Assembly: GCA_019739225.1 (NCBI GenBank)
Contig: JAHHDT010000001.1
Location: 992,001 to 1,056,000, forward strand
Reading direction: 5' to 3'
From: Aquamicrobium sp.
Lineage (GTDB): Bacteria > Pseudomonadota > Alphaproteobacteria > Rhizobiales > Rhizobiaceae
Length of the DNA: 64,000 nt
A program made the translations under genes and the position numbers. Below the pieces are notes generated by a model. The model was not told the origin of the DNA. It worked only from the letters and a program-made list of their open reading frames with translations, and did not search any database. Below are positions 1-9,327 of this stretch, piece after piece (within the stretch, counting starts at the first letter, position 1; the number at the start of each line of letters is the position of its first letter).

Positions 1-72
1 GACACCCGCTCTCAAGCCGGGTCAAGTCCGATCGTCGCGCCACATGGGCGCCTATCGTCGCGCTCGAGGGTT

Positions 73-1353
73 TCAGGGCATCCTGAATGCCTCGTAACGC
101 AGTGGCATGCCCGGACTTATCGTCTCATCCTCGGGTGGCAGAAGTGCGATCCCGTCGGCCGCCGCCATTGCCGAAAGGTTTGCTGACGAACCGCGTCCCA
201 GCATCTCCACCACGGGCACACCCGCATCGGTGCGCCCGGTAATGCGCACCGGCACGAACTCCGTGCGCCCCCCTTTCCTGGCATACCCGAAGCCCGCCAC
301 CGCAGGCTGCCAGACCGGCACGACATCGCGGAGCCCCGCGACCGTGCGGATCGCCGGCAGCGCGATCTGGCGAAATGTGACGAGCGCGGCGTTCGGGTTG
401 CCGGGTAGGCCGAAGAAAACCGATTGCCCCAGCCTGCCGACCTTGACCGGCTTTCCAGGTCGCATGGCGACCTTCACCACCTCGAGCGGCGTGCCCCCAT
501 CGCGCATGATCGCCGCGACGTGGTCTTCGTCCCCCGCCGATACCCCGCCGGTTGTCACCAAGACGTCGCAGGCCAGTGCAGCGTCTTCCAGCGTCCGCTC
601 CAGCAGCGGCCGGTCGTCGGGCACGATGCCGAAATCCTCAACCTGCGCCCATGTCAGCCGCGACAGCATGGCGCGCAGAACAACCCGGTTGGAGTTGTAG
701 ATCTGCCCCGGCGCCAGCGGCTGTCCGGGCTCGCGCAGCTCCGAGCCGGTGGAGATGAGGCCGATGCGCGCCTTTCGAAAAAGCGAGACGCTGGCGACGC
801 CCGCGCCCGCCAACAGCGCGAGCCTTTGTGGCGACAGTGGCTCGCCGCTCGATGCCAGCAATGCGCCGCGCTCCACATCCTCGCCCGCCCGGCGGATATT
901 CTCGCCCACCCGTGGCCGCTTGCCGGAAATAATGACCTTATCGCCGTCGCGCTTGCAGTGTTCCTGCATCACGACGGCATCGAAACCCTCTGGCACTGGC
1001 GCGCCGGTGAAGATGCGCAAGGCCTCGGGTCCGCGCGCCGCCGGCGCGCGCACGCTTTCGCCCGCCGCGACCCGGCCGACGATCGGCAGCGTCCACGGCC
1101 CATCACCCGCGAGGTCGGCAAGCCGCACCGCGTAGCCGTCCATTGCCGAATTGTCGAAAGGCGGCACCGCCATCGGCGAGGCTATGTCTGCGGCAAGCAC
1201 CCTGCCCTGCGCATCGATCAGGTCGATCGATTCCGTCTCGGCGACTGCGGCGGCGATCGCGACGGCGCGTGCTGCGGCGACATCGGGCGACACCGGATGC
1301 GAGGCGTCCCCGGCCGAACAGGTTTCATCCGATGAAGGTTCGGGTCTGGTCAT
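73..1353 (-). CDS. moeA: molybdopterin molybdenumtransferase MoeA
   Basis: Cytoplasmic enzyme that inserts molybdate into adenylylated molybdopterin in the final stage of molybdenum cofactor synthesis. The family signature PPFDNSAMDGYA lies at about residues 64-75, TGGVSAGDEDHV marks the MoCF-binding core, GLPGNPNAAL follows, and a C-terminal domain IV closes the protein. At 426 aa it has normal family length. The ORF track begins at a GTG (1371); I prefer the ATG at 1353, but neither has a clear ribosome binding site, so the N-terminus is uncertain. It follows tctA on the minus strand after 114 nt, so co-transcription is possible but not shown. mobA, another cofactor gene, is 7 kb away. Confidence 0.93.
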   Translation of the reverse strand: MTRPEPSSDETCSAGDASHPVSPDVAAARAVAIAAAVAETESIDLIDAQGRVLAADIASPMAVPPFDNSAMDGYAVRLADLAGDGPWTLPIVGRVAAGESVRAPAARGPEALRIFTGAPVPEGFDAVVMQEHCKRDGDKVIISGKRPRVGENIRRAGEDVERGALLASSGEPLSPQRLALLAGAGVASVSLFRKARIGLISTGSELREPGQPLAPGQIYNSNRVVLRAMLSRLTWAQVEDFGIVPDDRPLLERTLEDAALACDVLVTTGGVSAGDEDHVAAIMRDGGTPLEVVKVAMRPGKPVKVGRLGQSVFFGLPGNPNAALVTFRQIALPAIRTVAGLRDVVPVWQPAVAGFGYARKGGRTEFVPVRITGRTDAGVPVVEMLGRGSSANLSAMAAADGIALLPPEDETISPGMPLRYEAFRMP

Positions 1354-1467
1354 GGGGCTCGGTCGGGACACCGTTTTCAGGACAATGGCGCACCGCGTGC
1401 TCGCGATGCGCCATATCTTGTTACAGGCGGTGTTCGCCCCGGTCCATCAGGCGATGCAATATCAGCC

Positions 1468-2997
1468 TCAGTCCCCGTCCATCGCAAAGGCGGTGTTTGC
1501 GCCCTTGGGCTGCATCGCGCGCCAGATCACCGGCCCCAGCACCGCGGCAAATGCGATCGCATAGATCGTCAGCGCGATCGGCGAGGTGAACAGGAAGGTC
1601 CAGTCGCCGCGATTGATCATCAGGCCACGCCGAAGCTGCTCTTCGGCCAGCGGGCCGAGGATGGTTCCCACCAGCACCGGCGCCAGCGGATAGCCGAATC
1701 GGCGCATCAGGAAGCCCAGCAGCCCGAACGCAAGCAGCAGCACCAGCGCGAAGACCGACCCTTCCGCCCCCACGATGCCCAGCGTCGCGAAGGTGAGGAT
1801 GCCGGCATAGAGCCACGGGCGCGGGATCATCAGCAGCTTCACCCACACGCCCACGAAGGGCAGGTTGAGCACCACCAGCATCACATTGGCGATGAACAGG
1901 CTGGCAACAAGCCCCCAGACGATGTCCGGGTTGTTGGTGAACAGCAACGGCCCCGGCTGTAGCCCATACTGCTGGAAGCCGGCGAGCATGATTGCCGCGG
2001 TCGCCGAGGTCGGCAGGCCCAGCGTCAGCAGCGGGATCAGCGTGCCGGCAGCCGAGGCATTGTTGGCGGCCTCAGGCCCCGCGACGCCCTCGATGGCGCC
2101 CTTCGGCCCCTCGAATTCCTCCTTGGCCACACCTTTCGCCGTCTTGCGCTCGGTCGAATAGGACAGGAAAGTCGGGATTTCGGCACCGCCCGTCGGCAAC
2201 GGGCCGAAGCTGAAGCCCAGCAGCGTGCCGCGCAGATAGGGCTTGATGCAGCGTTTGAGGTCGGCGAGCGTAAGCCAGACCGAGCCTTTGATGGCCTCGA
2301 CCTTCTCGCCGATATTGTGCTTCTGCGAGGCGATGTAGAGCGTCTCGCCGACCGCGAACAGGCCGACCGCCACGATGGCGATCGAGATGTTGTCGCGCAG
2401 TTCGGCGACCCCGAAGGCAAGCCGCGCCTGCCCGGTCAGCTTGTCGATGCCGACGAGGCCGATGGCGAGCCCGAGAAACAGCGCCGTCAGGCCCCGTATG
2501 ATCGAGCCGCCGAACGCCGCCGAAACGGTCATGAACGACAGCACCATCAGCGCGAAATATTCCGCCGGGCCAAACGACAAGGCCACCATCACCATGAAGG
2601 GTGCGACCACAGCCAGCCCCAGCGTCGCAAAGCTGCCGCCGAAGAACGAGCCGATCGCGGCAGCACCCAGCGCTTTGCCGCCGCGACCGTCGCGGGCCAT
2701 CTTGTTACCCTCGACGGCGGTCATGATCGATGCGGTTTCGCCGGGCGTGTTGAGCAGGATCGACGAGATCGCACCGCCATACATGCCACCATAATAGATG
2801 CCGGCGAACATGATGAGTGAGCCGGTGGCGCCGAAGGAAAGGCTGACGGGCAACAGCAGCGCCACCGTGAGCGCGGGACCGATGCCCGGCATGACGCCCA
2901 CCGCCGTGCCGAGGATCACGCCGATCAGCGCGAACAGGAGGTTCATTGGCTCGGCCGCGACCGCAAGCCCGTTCAGGAGAAGCGAGAATGTATCCAT
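1468..2997 (-). CDS. tctA: tripartite tricarboxylate transporter permease TctA
   Basis: Large membrane subunit of a TTT-family secondary transporter, which takes up carboxylates delivered by the periplasmic TctC-type protein. The 509-aa protein is very hydrophobic, with about 10-12 membrane segments. It shows the family stretches [17 protein letters not shown] near the start and [20 protein letters not shown] after it, and a second related half with [16 protein letters not shown]. Start ATG 2997 has a good GAGGAAGG ribosome binding site. It is the last gene of tctC-tctB-tctA, 15 nt after tctB. The substrate cannot be read from sequence; TTT systems carry citrate, tartrate, terephthalate and other organic acids. 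Confidence 0.95.
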   Translation of the reverse strand: MDTFSLLLNGLAVAAEPMNLLFALIGVILGTAVGVMPGIGPALTVALLLPVSLSFGATGSLIMFAGIYYGGMYGGAISSILLNTPGETASIMTAVEGNKMARDGRGGKALGAAAIGSFFGGSFATLGLAVVAPFMVMVALSFGPAEYFALMVLSFMTVSAAFGGSIIRGLTALFLGLAIGLVGIDKLTGQARLAFGVAELRDNISIAIVAVGLFAVGETLYIASQKHNIGEKVEAIKGSVWLTLADLKRCIKPYLRGTLLGFSFGPLPTGGAEIPTFLSYSTERKTAKGVAKEEFEGPKGAIEGVAGPEAANNASAAGTLIPLLTLGLPTSATAAIMLAGFQQYGLQPGPLLFTNNPDIVWGLVASLFIANVMLVVLNLPFVGVWVKLLMIPRPWLYAGILTFATLGIVGAEGSVFALVLLLAFGLLGFLMRRFGYPLAPVLVGTILGPLAEEQLRRGLMINRGDWTFLFTSPIALTIYAIAFAAVLGPVIWRAMQPKGANTAFAMDGD

Positions 2998-3012
2998 GAC
3001 GCTTTGCCTTCC

Positions 3013-3549
3013 TCAGCGGCGGAACGGGCTGTCGATCAGCCGTTCAAGCGGTCCGGCCCTCAGCGAAAGCCCGAGGCCGTGGCGGAAAAGGATGTAGAGA
3101 AACGCCGAAATGCAGACGCCGACGAGAATGGTGAACCACACCGGCCTGCGCCCCATGCCGCGCGCCGAAAGACCGAACAGCGCGCCGGAGGCCAGAATGA
3201 AGCCCGCCCCAATGCTCAGCAGCGTAATTTCGGCAACGACTGCGCCGACGATCCAGCCCACCGGCGGCCAATTCATCTCCGAGCGCTCCGGAAACTCGCT
3301 CAGGATCGCAAGCCGCACCGTAAGGAAGCCGAACACGACAAGCCCGGCCGCCACCACATAGGGAAAGATCTCCGGGCCGACCTGGGCATAGTTGCGCCTA
3401 GCCGGGTAACTGGACGCATCCCACCAGATCAGGATTGCCAGCGCGAACAGACCTAGAGCAATTGCGAGCCCTGCGAGATCACGACCGGTAGTGTGCTGCG
3501 GCTCGGAGGGGAACCGGCTTTCGCCGGCTCCATCTGTCTCGGTGGCCAT
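3013..3549 (-). CDS. tctB: tripartite tricarboxylate transporter small membrane subunit TctB
   Basis: Small membrane subunit of the TTT transporter, partner of TctA. The 178-aa protein has four predicted membrane segments, including a first helix around AIALGFLALAILIWW and later hydrophobic runs, with the usual low sequence conservation of TctB. The track starts at 3585 inside tctC, but the ATG at 3549 is preceded by GGGAGG overlapping the tctC stop codon, so I choose 3549. This tight spacing suggests translational coupling to tctC. The position between tctC and tctA supports the call as much as the sequence does. Confidence 0.9.
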   Translation of the reverse strand: MATETDGAGESRFPSEPQHTTGRDLAGLAIALGLFALAILIWWDASSYPARRNYAQVGPEIFPYVVAAGLVVFGFLTVRLAILSEFPERSEMNWPPVGWIVGAVVAEITLLSIGAGFILASGALFGLSARGMGRRPVWFTILVGVCISAFLYILFRHGLGLSLRAGPLERLIDSPFRR

Positions 3550-3559
3550 TGCTGCCTCC

Positions 3560-4510
3560 CTACTGGGTGATGCCCAGCTCTCCAAGGATAGCGCCGGTCT
3601 GCTCGATCTCGCCCTTCAGGTATTCGGCGAAATCAGGACCGTCGAGATAGGTGTTCACCCAGCCCTTGGTCTCCAGCTCCTTGTTCCAGGCATCGGATTC
3701 GGCCATCGTGCGAATGGTGGAGATCAGCGCGTCGCGCTGCTCGTCGCTCAGCCCCGGCGCGCCGGCGATCATCCGCCAGTTCTGCACGTCCACGTCGAAG
3801 CCCTGCTCGACGAAGGTCGGCGCGTCCAGATAGGACTGCCGCTCCGGTGCCGTGATGCCGATCACCTTCAGCGCGCCCGCCTCGATCTGCGCCGAGAACT
3901 CGCTGTAACCGGATACGCCCACGGTAACCTGGTTGCCGAGCAGCGCGGCCAGAGCCTCGCCGCCGCCGGAATAGGGAATGTAGTTGATCGCCGCGGGATC
4001 GGCGCCTGCCGCCTTGGCGAACATGCCGGCCGCGATATGGTCGACGCCGCCGGCCGAGCCGCCCGCCCAGGTCACCGCGCCCGGATCGGTGCGCAGCGCC
4101 TCGGCAAGCTGTTCGGCATTGTCGATCTCGCTGTTGGCCGGAGCGACCACCACGACATACTCGCCGGTCAGGCGCGCGATCGGAGTGACGTCGGCGAGGC
4201 TCACCGGCGAATCGTTGGCGATGATGGCACCGACCATCACGTAGCCGCCGACGATGGTGGCCGCCCCGTCGCCGTTCGAATTGTTGACGAACTGCTGCAG
4301 GCCGATCGTGCCGCCAGCGCCGCCGACATTCTCCACCTGGATGTTGGAGACGAGGCCCTCCGACTGCAGCGTCGACTGGATCGTGCGCGCGGTCTGGTCC
4401 CAGCCGCCGCCGGGTGCGGCCGGCGCCATGATCTTCAGTTCGGAAAGCTGCGCGAAAGCGGACGTTGCGGAAAGCAGCCCGACGGCTGCGGCAAGCGCGA
4501 AAATTCTCAT
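3560..4510 (-). CDS. tctC: TTT transporter periplasmic substrate-binding protein TctC (Bug family)
   Basis: Periplasmic binding protein that captures the carboxylate for TctAB. The 316-aa product begins with the signal peptide [20 protein letters not shown] and continues with the Bug-family N-terminus [18 protein letters not shown], whose loop contacts the ligand carboxylate in known structures. Start ATG 4510 has a strong GGGAGGAC site, so the upstream extension in the track (to 4588) is not used. First gene of tctCBA, 264 nt after the end of the kinase gene, enough for its own promoter. The neighbouring two-component system probably controls it. Confidence 0.95.
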   Translation of the reverse strand: MRIFALAAAVGLLSATSAFAQLSELKIMAPAAPGGGWDQTARTIQSTLQSEGLVSNIQVENVGGAGGTIGLQQFVNNSNGDGAATIVGGYVMVGAIIANDSPVSLADVTPIARLTGEYVVVVAPANSEIDNAEQLAEALRTDPGAVTWAGGSAGGVDHIAAGMFAKAAGADPAAINYIPYSGGGEALAALLGNQVTVGVSGYSEFSAQIEAGALKVIGITAPERQSYLDAPTFVEQGFDVDVQNWRMIAGAPGLSDEQRDALISTIRTMAESDAWNKELETKGWVNTYLDGPDFAEYLKGEIEQTGAILGELGITQ

Positions 4511-4682
4511 GATGTCCTCCCAGACAATGCTGTCATGACGGCCGCATACGGCCAGCCGGTATCCTCCCGGTTGCGGGCATCGTAGCACCCGAACCTGTCA
4601 TCCGCCTGTCACCGTCTTTCAGAGATCGTTTGAGAAGTCGCTCCGGCGAGGCAAGTGACGCGGGTTTAGGGGTCACCGCAGG

Positions 4683-4719
4683 CGATGAGCGGAGCGTACT
4701 TTTGGGTACGTGAGCATCG
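4683..4719. repeat. imperfect hairpin between the kinase gene and tctC
   Basis: The intergenic sequence contains CGATG...GTAC tttggg-type loop GTAC...CATCG, an imperfect stem with an internal loop. The surrounding 4620-4770 stretch resembles intergenic filler that I have seen repeated in rhizobial genomes, but I cannot confirm copies here because only one lies in the window. It could be a dispersed repeat or a transcript-end structure; there is no T-run suited to a classical terminator. Confidence 0.3.
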
Positions 4720-4774
4720 GAAGCGAAGAAAACTGCGTCAGATGCCCGCCGGAGTAGAGTTATCGGGCGATCTC

Positions 4775-7249
4775 TCAGCGGGGAGAGACGATCTCGCGCC
4801 AGGTCGCCAGGAAACGGCTGCGGCGCTGCTGGTCGAGCGAAACCAGCAGCGATGGCCCGAGCGCCAGCGGCTGGACCGCCCCCCTGCCCCGCGCCGAAAC
4901 CGCCTCCGAAGTAAACGGGCCGCTCGAACCCGGAACGATCGACCCCAGCGCCGCGTCGCCCGCCGAGATGGCCTGGCCCTGCGGCGACAGCGCAAAATCG
5001 ACGAAAGCCCGCGCAAGGTCCGGCTCGGATGCATCGCGCGGGATCAGCATCGTACGCGTCAGCACCAGCACGTAGTCGTCCGGCACGATGATGCCGATCC
5101 TGGCGCCCGCGGCCTGCCGCGCCAGCGCATAGGAGCCGAGAACGTTGTAGCCGAGCGCCAGATCGCCCCGTTCCACCCGGTCGAGAATATCCGGGCTCGA
5201 CCCGCTCAGATGCACACCGATGCGCCCGAATGCGGTCGCAAGCCGCCAGAAGTTGGACGAGATGAGCTGGTCCTGCGCGGCCAGCAGGTAGCCGACGCCG
5301 CTCTTGGCGATGTCGTAGGTGCCGACCAGACCGCGAAAGCGTTCCGGCTGCTCCTCCAGCAGTTCGGCAAGCCGCAGATGCGTGCGCGGCAGCTCGTCTT
5401 CGCGCACGAGATCGGGATTGTAGATGATGACGGCCGGCTCGAAGGTGAAGCCGATCACCTCGCCGCGCCACTGCGCCCAGCCCGGCACCGATTGCAGGTA
5501 CTGCGAGGAGTGGGCGAGCGCGTGGCCGTCATTGGCAAGCTTGAGTTGCAGATCAGCCGCCGACGAGATCATCAGGTCCGGCTTCGGCGCGATGCTGCCG
5601 CCGAGGAATTCCTCATACATCACCAGCGTGTCGGTCTCCCGGTAGATGACCTCGACATCGGGTCGCACCTTCTGGAAACCCTCCACGAACCGCGCGAAAA
5701 GCGGCGTGTCGGTCGTGCCGACGATCGTCAGCGAGCGCGCACCCTCGGCCGGTGGCTGCAGGGCGGGATAGCGGTTCTCGGCCGCCTCGCCCTGTGCCGG
5801 CATAACCAGCAGCGCGGCGGCGAAAATCGATACGACCGCGACAGCCGCCGCTGCCGTGTGCGCGGCCGGCTTCCTGCGGCGCAGCGGCAGCATGATCTCC
5901 ACCGCCAGCCCGCCGCCGTCGCGGTCCGCCAAGCGGAGGCTGCCGCCATGCGAATCGACGACACGCTTGACGATGGCGAGCCCCAGTCCCGAGCCCGTCT
6001 TGCCTTCCCCGGCGCTGCCCCGCTTGAAACGTTGAAGCACCGTTTCCTTCTCCGGATCGGGAATGCCCGGCCCCCGATCGCTCACAGAAAGCAGCACGGT
6101 ACCCGGCTCGGGCGATTGCGCCGCGATCTCGACCGCACCCGTCGAATAGAGCATCGCGTTGTCGACCACGTTGCGCAGCATCTCGCGTACCACCACCCGG
6201 TCCGCGAATAGCTCAGCCGCGCCGGCGTCCTCCTCCACCGACACCGACAGCCGGGCCGCAGCCACCGGATCGAGCCGCTGCCGCACCTCGTCAATCAGCG
6301 CGTCGACGCTGGTGGGCCGCGCATCGCGCATGTCCAACCGATGCGAGATCGTCGCGTCCATCAGGAGCTGCGAGACGAGCTGGCTCGCCTGCGCAGCACT
6401 CTGGTGGATGCGCGAGACCCGCGCGCGCAGCTTCTCCGGGTCCGGCTCGTCCATGGCGATCTCGGCCTGTGCGCGAAGCGAGGCCAGCGGCGTGCGCACC
6501 TCGTGCGCGGCCTCGCTCACCAGTCCGCTCAACCGTTCTATCGCCAGCCGCAGCCGGTCGGTGAAGCCGTTCAGTGCAACGACGAGCTGGCTGACTTCAG
6601 CCGGCACCGGCACCGAAACCGGCGAGAGGTCGTCGGGCGAGCGCGCGCGCAGCTCCTGCTCCAGCGTCGAGAGCGGCGCGAAGGTGCGGCCAAGCCCGAA
6701 CCAGACGATACCGATCGCCAGCAGCGTCAGTGCGGCCAGCGGCAGCATCGCGTTGGAGAGGATTTCGGCCGAAAGCAGTTCGCGTTCGTTCTGCGTCTCC
6801 GCCACGCGGATCGTCACCCAGGCGGCCTCGTCCGCCGACGAGATCAGCCGGCCGAGGCTCACCAGCCGCAGCGTCTCGCCGCGATAGTCGAGGTCCTGGA
6901 AGACCGGCTCGGCCGAATCTGCCGGCGGCAGCTCGTTGGCGAGGTCGTCATAGCCCGTCACCAGCGCGCCGTCGGGTGCCCTGACCGTGTAGAACAGCCT
7001 GTCGCTGCCGGAAAACATCGCGAATGACGCGAACGGCAGCTCGACCAGCACCGTCTCGTCCTCGATCTGCACCGCACCCGCGATCGTCAGCGCGGACGCC
7101 GCCAGCAGCCGGTCGAAGGCCCGGTCGGCCGCGCGCTCCGCGTAATCGTTGATGAAGGCGGCAAGCGCCACCGCGGCCACCAGCAGCAGCGAGACGGCCA
7201 GCGCGAAGATGCGCCGGCGGATCGAGAACGCGCTATTTGCCATCGCCAC
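4775..7249 (-). CDS. TctE-type sensor histidine kinase fused to a periplasmic solute-binding domain
   Basis: 824-aa fusion. Residues 1-460 form a TctE-like kinase: membrane helix 13-32, a periplasmic sensor region, second helix about 165-187, HAMP-like linker, H-box EAAHEVRTPL with phospho-acceptor His249, N-box around N360/N364, G1 DRGPGI (391-396) and G2 GSGLGLAIV (419-427). After RRRK (457-460) a third hydrophobic segment (465-485) leads into about 335 residues resembling ABC-type Fe3+/polyamine binding proteins (LTIVGTTDTPLFARFVEGFQ onward). The kinase core would be cytoplasmic and the binding domain periplasmic. It overlaps the response regulator gene by 17 nt. The domain after helix 3 also looks like a binding protein with its own signal peptide, so cleavage or internal initiation is possible. 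Confidence 0.9.
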   Translation of the reverse strand: MAMANSAFSIRRRIFALAVSLLLVAAVALAAFINDYAERAADRAFDRLLAASALTIAGAVQIEDETVLVELPFASFAMFSGSDRLFYTVRAPDGALVTGYDDLANELPPADSAEPVFQDLDYRGETLRLVSLGRLISSADEAAWVTIRVAETQNERELLSAEILSNAMLPLAALTLLAIGIVWFGLGRTFAPLSTLEQELRARSPDDLSPVSVPVPAEVSQLVVALNGFTDRLRLAIERLSGLVSEAAHEVRTPLASLRAQAEIAMDEPDPEKLRARVSRIHQSAAQASQLVSQLLMDATISHRLDMRDARPTSVDALIDEVRQRLDPVAAARLSVSVEEDAGAAELFADRVVVREMLRNVVDNAMLYSTGAVEIAAQSPEPGTVLLSVSDRGPGIPDPEKETVLQRFKRGSAGEGKTGSGLGLAIVKRVVDSHGGSLRLADRDGGGLAVEIMLPLRRRKPAAHTAAAAVAVVSIFAAALLVMPAQGEAAENRYPALQPPAEGARSLTIVGTTDTPLFARFVEGFQKVRPDVEVIYRETDTLVMYEEFLGGSIAPKPDLMISSAADLQLKLANDGHALAHSSQYLQSVPGWAQWRGEVIGFTFEPAVIIYNPDLVREDELPRTHLRLAELLEEQPERFRGLVGTYDIAKSGVGYLLAAQDQLISSNFWRLATAFGRIGVHLSGSSPDILDRVERGDLALGYNVLGSYALARQAAGARIGIIVPDDYVLVLTRTMLIPRDASEPDLARAFVDFALSPQGQAISAGDAALGSIVPGSSGPFTSEAVSARGRGAVQPLALGPSLLVSLDQQRRSRFLATWREIVSPR

Positions 7250-7913
7250 CCGCAGCCCGTGCGAGATAGCCGACGCCGCGCACCGTCTCGATTTCCAGCC
7301 GCGAGCCCTCCAGCTTGCGACGCAGGCGCGAGACCTGAAGCTCGAGCGCGTTGACCGAGACGTCCTCGTCGAAATTGAAGAGCTGCGCCATCAGCCGCTC
7401 CTTGGCCACCACCTGCCCCACCCGCGCGAGCAGGATTTCGAGCAGCCGGAACTCGCGCCGCCCCAGCTCGACCTTGCGTCCGCCGACGCTCACGAAGCCG
7501 TTGGCGAGATCGACAGTTACGTCACCCACGGTGGCGAGGCTCGTCACCTGCCCCGCCGGGCGACGCATCAGCACCCGCAGCCGCGCCTCCAGCTCGCGCA
7601 GGTCGAATGGCTTGACCAGATAGTCGTCGGCGCCGCGATCGAGCAGGCTCACCTTGTCGTCGATCTCGGCGCGCGCCGTCATCACCAGAACCGGCGTTTC
7701 CGACTTGCGCCCGCGCAGTTCGGCAAGAATAGAGATTCCATCGCGCCCGGGCAGCGTCAGGTCGAGCGCCACCACGTCGAACGTCTCGCTGGCGGCAACC
7801 TCTATCGCCTCGTCGCCGTTGCGCAGCCACTCGACGGAATGGCCGGCATCGCGCAGCCTGCGCTCGATCGCCTCGCCGAGATCCTCGTTGTCCTCCACCA
7901 GCAATATGCGCAT
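7233..7913 (-). CDS. tctD: OmpR-family response regulator (TctD-like)
   Basis: DNA-binding response regulator paired with the downstream kinase. The receiver domain (1-115) has the acidic pair in LVEDNE, phospho-acceptor Asp51 in VALDLTLPG and the conserved Lys in VKPFD. The C-terminal winged helix (about 130-220) ends in the typical SRLRRKL...ETVRGVGYL. At 226 aa it has normal OmpR length. I start at ATG 7913 (MRILLVEDNE); GGAGGAGGG lies about 13 nt upstream, slightly far. It is the first gene of the two-gene signalling operon, and the tct genes behind it are the obvious target (inference from context and from TctD/TctE systems). Confidence 0.92.
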   Translation of the reverse strand: MRILLVEDNEDLGEAIERRLRDAGHSVEWLRNGDEAIEVAASETFDVVALDLTLPGRDGISILAELRGRKSETPVLVMTARAEIDDKVSLLDRGADDYLVKPFDLRELEARLRVLMRRPAGQVTSLATVGDVTVDLANGFVSVGGRKVELGRREFRLLEILLARVGQVVAKERLMAQLFNFDEDVSVNALELQVSRLRRKLEGSRLEIETVRGVGYLARAAGGDGK

Positions 7914-8081
7914 TGTCGTCGCATCGCCCTCCTCCGGCGTAGCGGGAGACAATCGCACCTGTGGCCCCTCGCTTCAACGCACCCCCCACACGTTTTGCGC
8001 AACGATGGTCTTGTGTGCGCCGCGATTGATTGTCAAAACGTTGCCAGCCGTTTCCTTTCCGCATGCGCCAAGGGACAGACA

Positions 8082-8330
8082 ATGGAAAACGACCTCGAAA
8101 GATACGCCATCGCCATCATCGTCGTGTTCGGCGCATTGGCCGTTGGCGGGCTGATGGCGGCCGGCATCGCCGCCGGCGACCGCAGCACCTTCCTTTACGC
8201 GCTCGGCGCGTCCGCGGCCGCATGGGTGGCAGGCTATGCCATGGTGTTTGGCATGCCCCGCCTCCTGGCAGTTCTGATTCTCGTTGCGTTGGTCATGGCC
8301 ATCGCCTCGACCGTCGCCTTCATCACCTGA
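8082..8330 (+). CDS. small membrane protein of unknown function
   Basis: 82-aa protein starting MENDLERYAIAII, with three hydrophobic stretches (about 8-31, 37-56 and 60-80) that could make two or three membrane helices. It is the in-frame 3' part of a longer track ORF; I use ATG 8082 because AGGGACAG precedes it and the upstream part is antisense to the response regulator. I do not recognise a family. It is divergent from the two-component operon and its stop lies 2 nt from the mobA stop, so the two transcripts converge. Confidence 0.65.
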   Translation: MENDLERYAIAIIVVFGALAVGGLMAAGIAAGDRSTFLYALGASAAAWVAGYAMVFGMPRLLAVLILVALVMAIASTVAFIT

Positions 8331-8332
8331 GT

Positions 8333-8980
8333 TCAAGCGGGGTTCGAGCCAAGCAGCTCTCGCGCCCGTTCAAGCTCGTCGGGCGTGTTGACGTTGAAGA
8401 AGGGGTCGACGTCCGCGCGAGCCGGAAACTGCGCAACGGCAGCGCCGTGATTCTGCGCCCATGTGGCGACCTTGCGCTCTCCGCGCTCCAGCGCGGCCCG
8501 CAAATCCCCGCTCAATGCCACCGGCCACATGCCGAAGGTCGGATGAAGCCGCTCCACACCCTCGCCATCGACGGATGCCGCCAGGGCCAGCCCACCGCCG
8601 CCGGCATCCCGCAGACGTTCGGCGAGGTCGTCCGGCAGGAACGGCGTATCCCCTGCGGCTGAAACCAGCGAATCGCCGCCATGCGCAGCCGCCCACTCCA
8701 ACCCGGCCAGAATGCCGGCCAGCGGCCCCGGCAGGCCGCCGATCGTGTCGGCAATCACCGGAAGGCCGAAACGCGCAAAGCGGGCCGGGTCGCCATTGGC
8801 GTTGATGGCCAGCGCCGCGCACTGCGGTCGCAGCCGGGCGATCACATTGTCGAGCAGCGTCGTTTCGCCCAGCGCCAGCAGCGCCTTGTCACCGCCGCCC
8901 ATGCGGGAAGCGCGGCCGCCCGCGAGGATCACGCCCAGAGTTTCAGCCAAATGCGCCTCCGTTTGACGTCTCATCGCCAT
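8333..8980 (-). CDS. mobA: molybdenum cofactor guanylyltransferase MobA
   Basis: Transfers GMP from GTP to molybdopterin, giving the MGD form used by DMSO-reductase-type enzymes. The N-terminal nucleotide-binding signature LAGGRASRMGGGDKALL and later AAGDTPFLPDDL are typical. At 215 aa it has normal MobA length (about 200). The track extends to 9088, but the signature normally lies within 20 residues of the start, so ATG 8980 or 8974 is more likely; no strong ribosome binding site separates them. It is divergent from the dodecin gene and convergent with the small membrane protein gene. Confidence 0.9.
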   Translation of the reverse strand: MAMRRQTEAHLAETLGVILAGGRASRMGGGDKALLALGETTLLDNVIARLRPQCAALAINANGDPARFARFGLPVIADTIGGLPGPLAGILAGLEWAAAHGGDSLVSAAGDTPFLPDDLAERLRDAGGGGLALAASVDGEGVERLHPTFGMWPVALSGDLRAALERGERKVATWAQNHGAAVAQFPARADVDPFFNVNTPDELERARELLGSNPA

Positions 8981-9075
8981 TGAGCACGGCCCATCCGAGG
9001 CCGGCAAGCCGCAAGGGGAACGATCGCCGTTTGCGTCCGTTGCGGGGACAGGGTGGGGCAGCAAGGGAGAAGACC

Positions 9076-9279
9076 ATGTCCGTAGCACGCATCACCGAAA
9101 TCTCCTCGACATCGACCAAGAGCTTCGAGGACGCCATCAATGTCGGCATCGAACGCGCCGGAAATACGTTGCGCAACATCAAGGGCGCATGGGTCAAGGA
9201 CCAGGAGGTGACCGTGGAGAATGGTCGGATCGCATCCTACAAGGTTGTCCTGAAAGTTACTTTCGTCCTCGAGGACTGA
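9076..9279 (+). CDS. dodecin family flavin-binding protein
   Basis: 67-aa dodecin: small proteins that assemble as hollow dodecamers and store or buffer flavins. The sequence MSVARITEISSTSTKSFEDA, the central GAWVKDQEV with the flavin-stacking tryptophan, and the C-terminal YKVVLKVTFVLED strand match the family over its full length. Start ATG 9076 follows AGGGAGAAGACC. Single gene, divergent from mobA, followed by a GC-rich hairpin before the convergent LysR gene. Confidence 0.93.
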   Translation: MSVARITEISSTSTKSFEDAINVGIERAGNTLRNIKGAWVKDQEVTVENGRIASYKVVLKVTFVLED

Positions 9280-9290
9280 TCCGTTGAAGC

Positions 9291-9317
9291 CGGCCGCGGC
9301 GGCATCGCCGCGACCGG
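9291..9317. terminator. GC-rich hairpin between dodecin and LysR genes
   Basis: A perfect 7-bp stem CGCGGCG-GCAT-CGCCGCG with further outer pairing CCGG lies between the two convergent stop codons. No long T-run follows, so it is a plausible but not classical terminator for either transcript. Confidence 0.4.
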
Positions 9318-9327
9318 TATTTCCCCG

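Noticed and set aside
4685-6211. 508-aa plus-strand ORF
   Set aside because: Antisense to the kinase fusion; Arg-rich without motifs.
7149-8081. 5' part of the 393-aa plus-strand ORF
   Set aside because: Antisense to the two-component genes; only the last 82 codons have a ribosome binding site and membrane-protein character.
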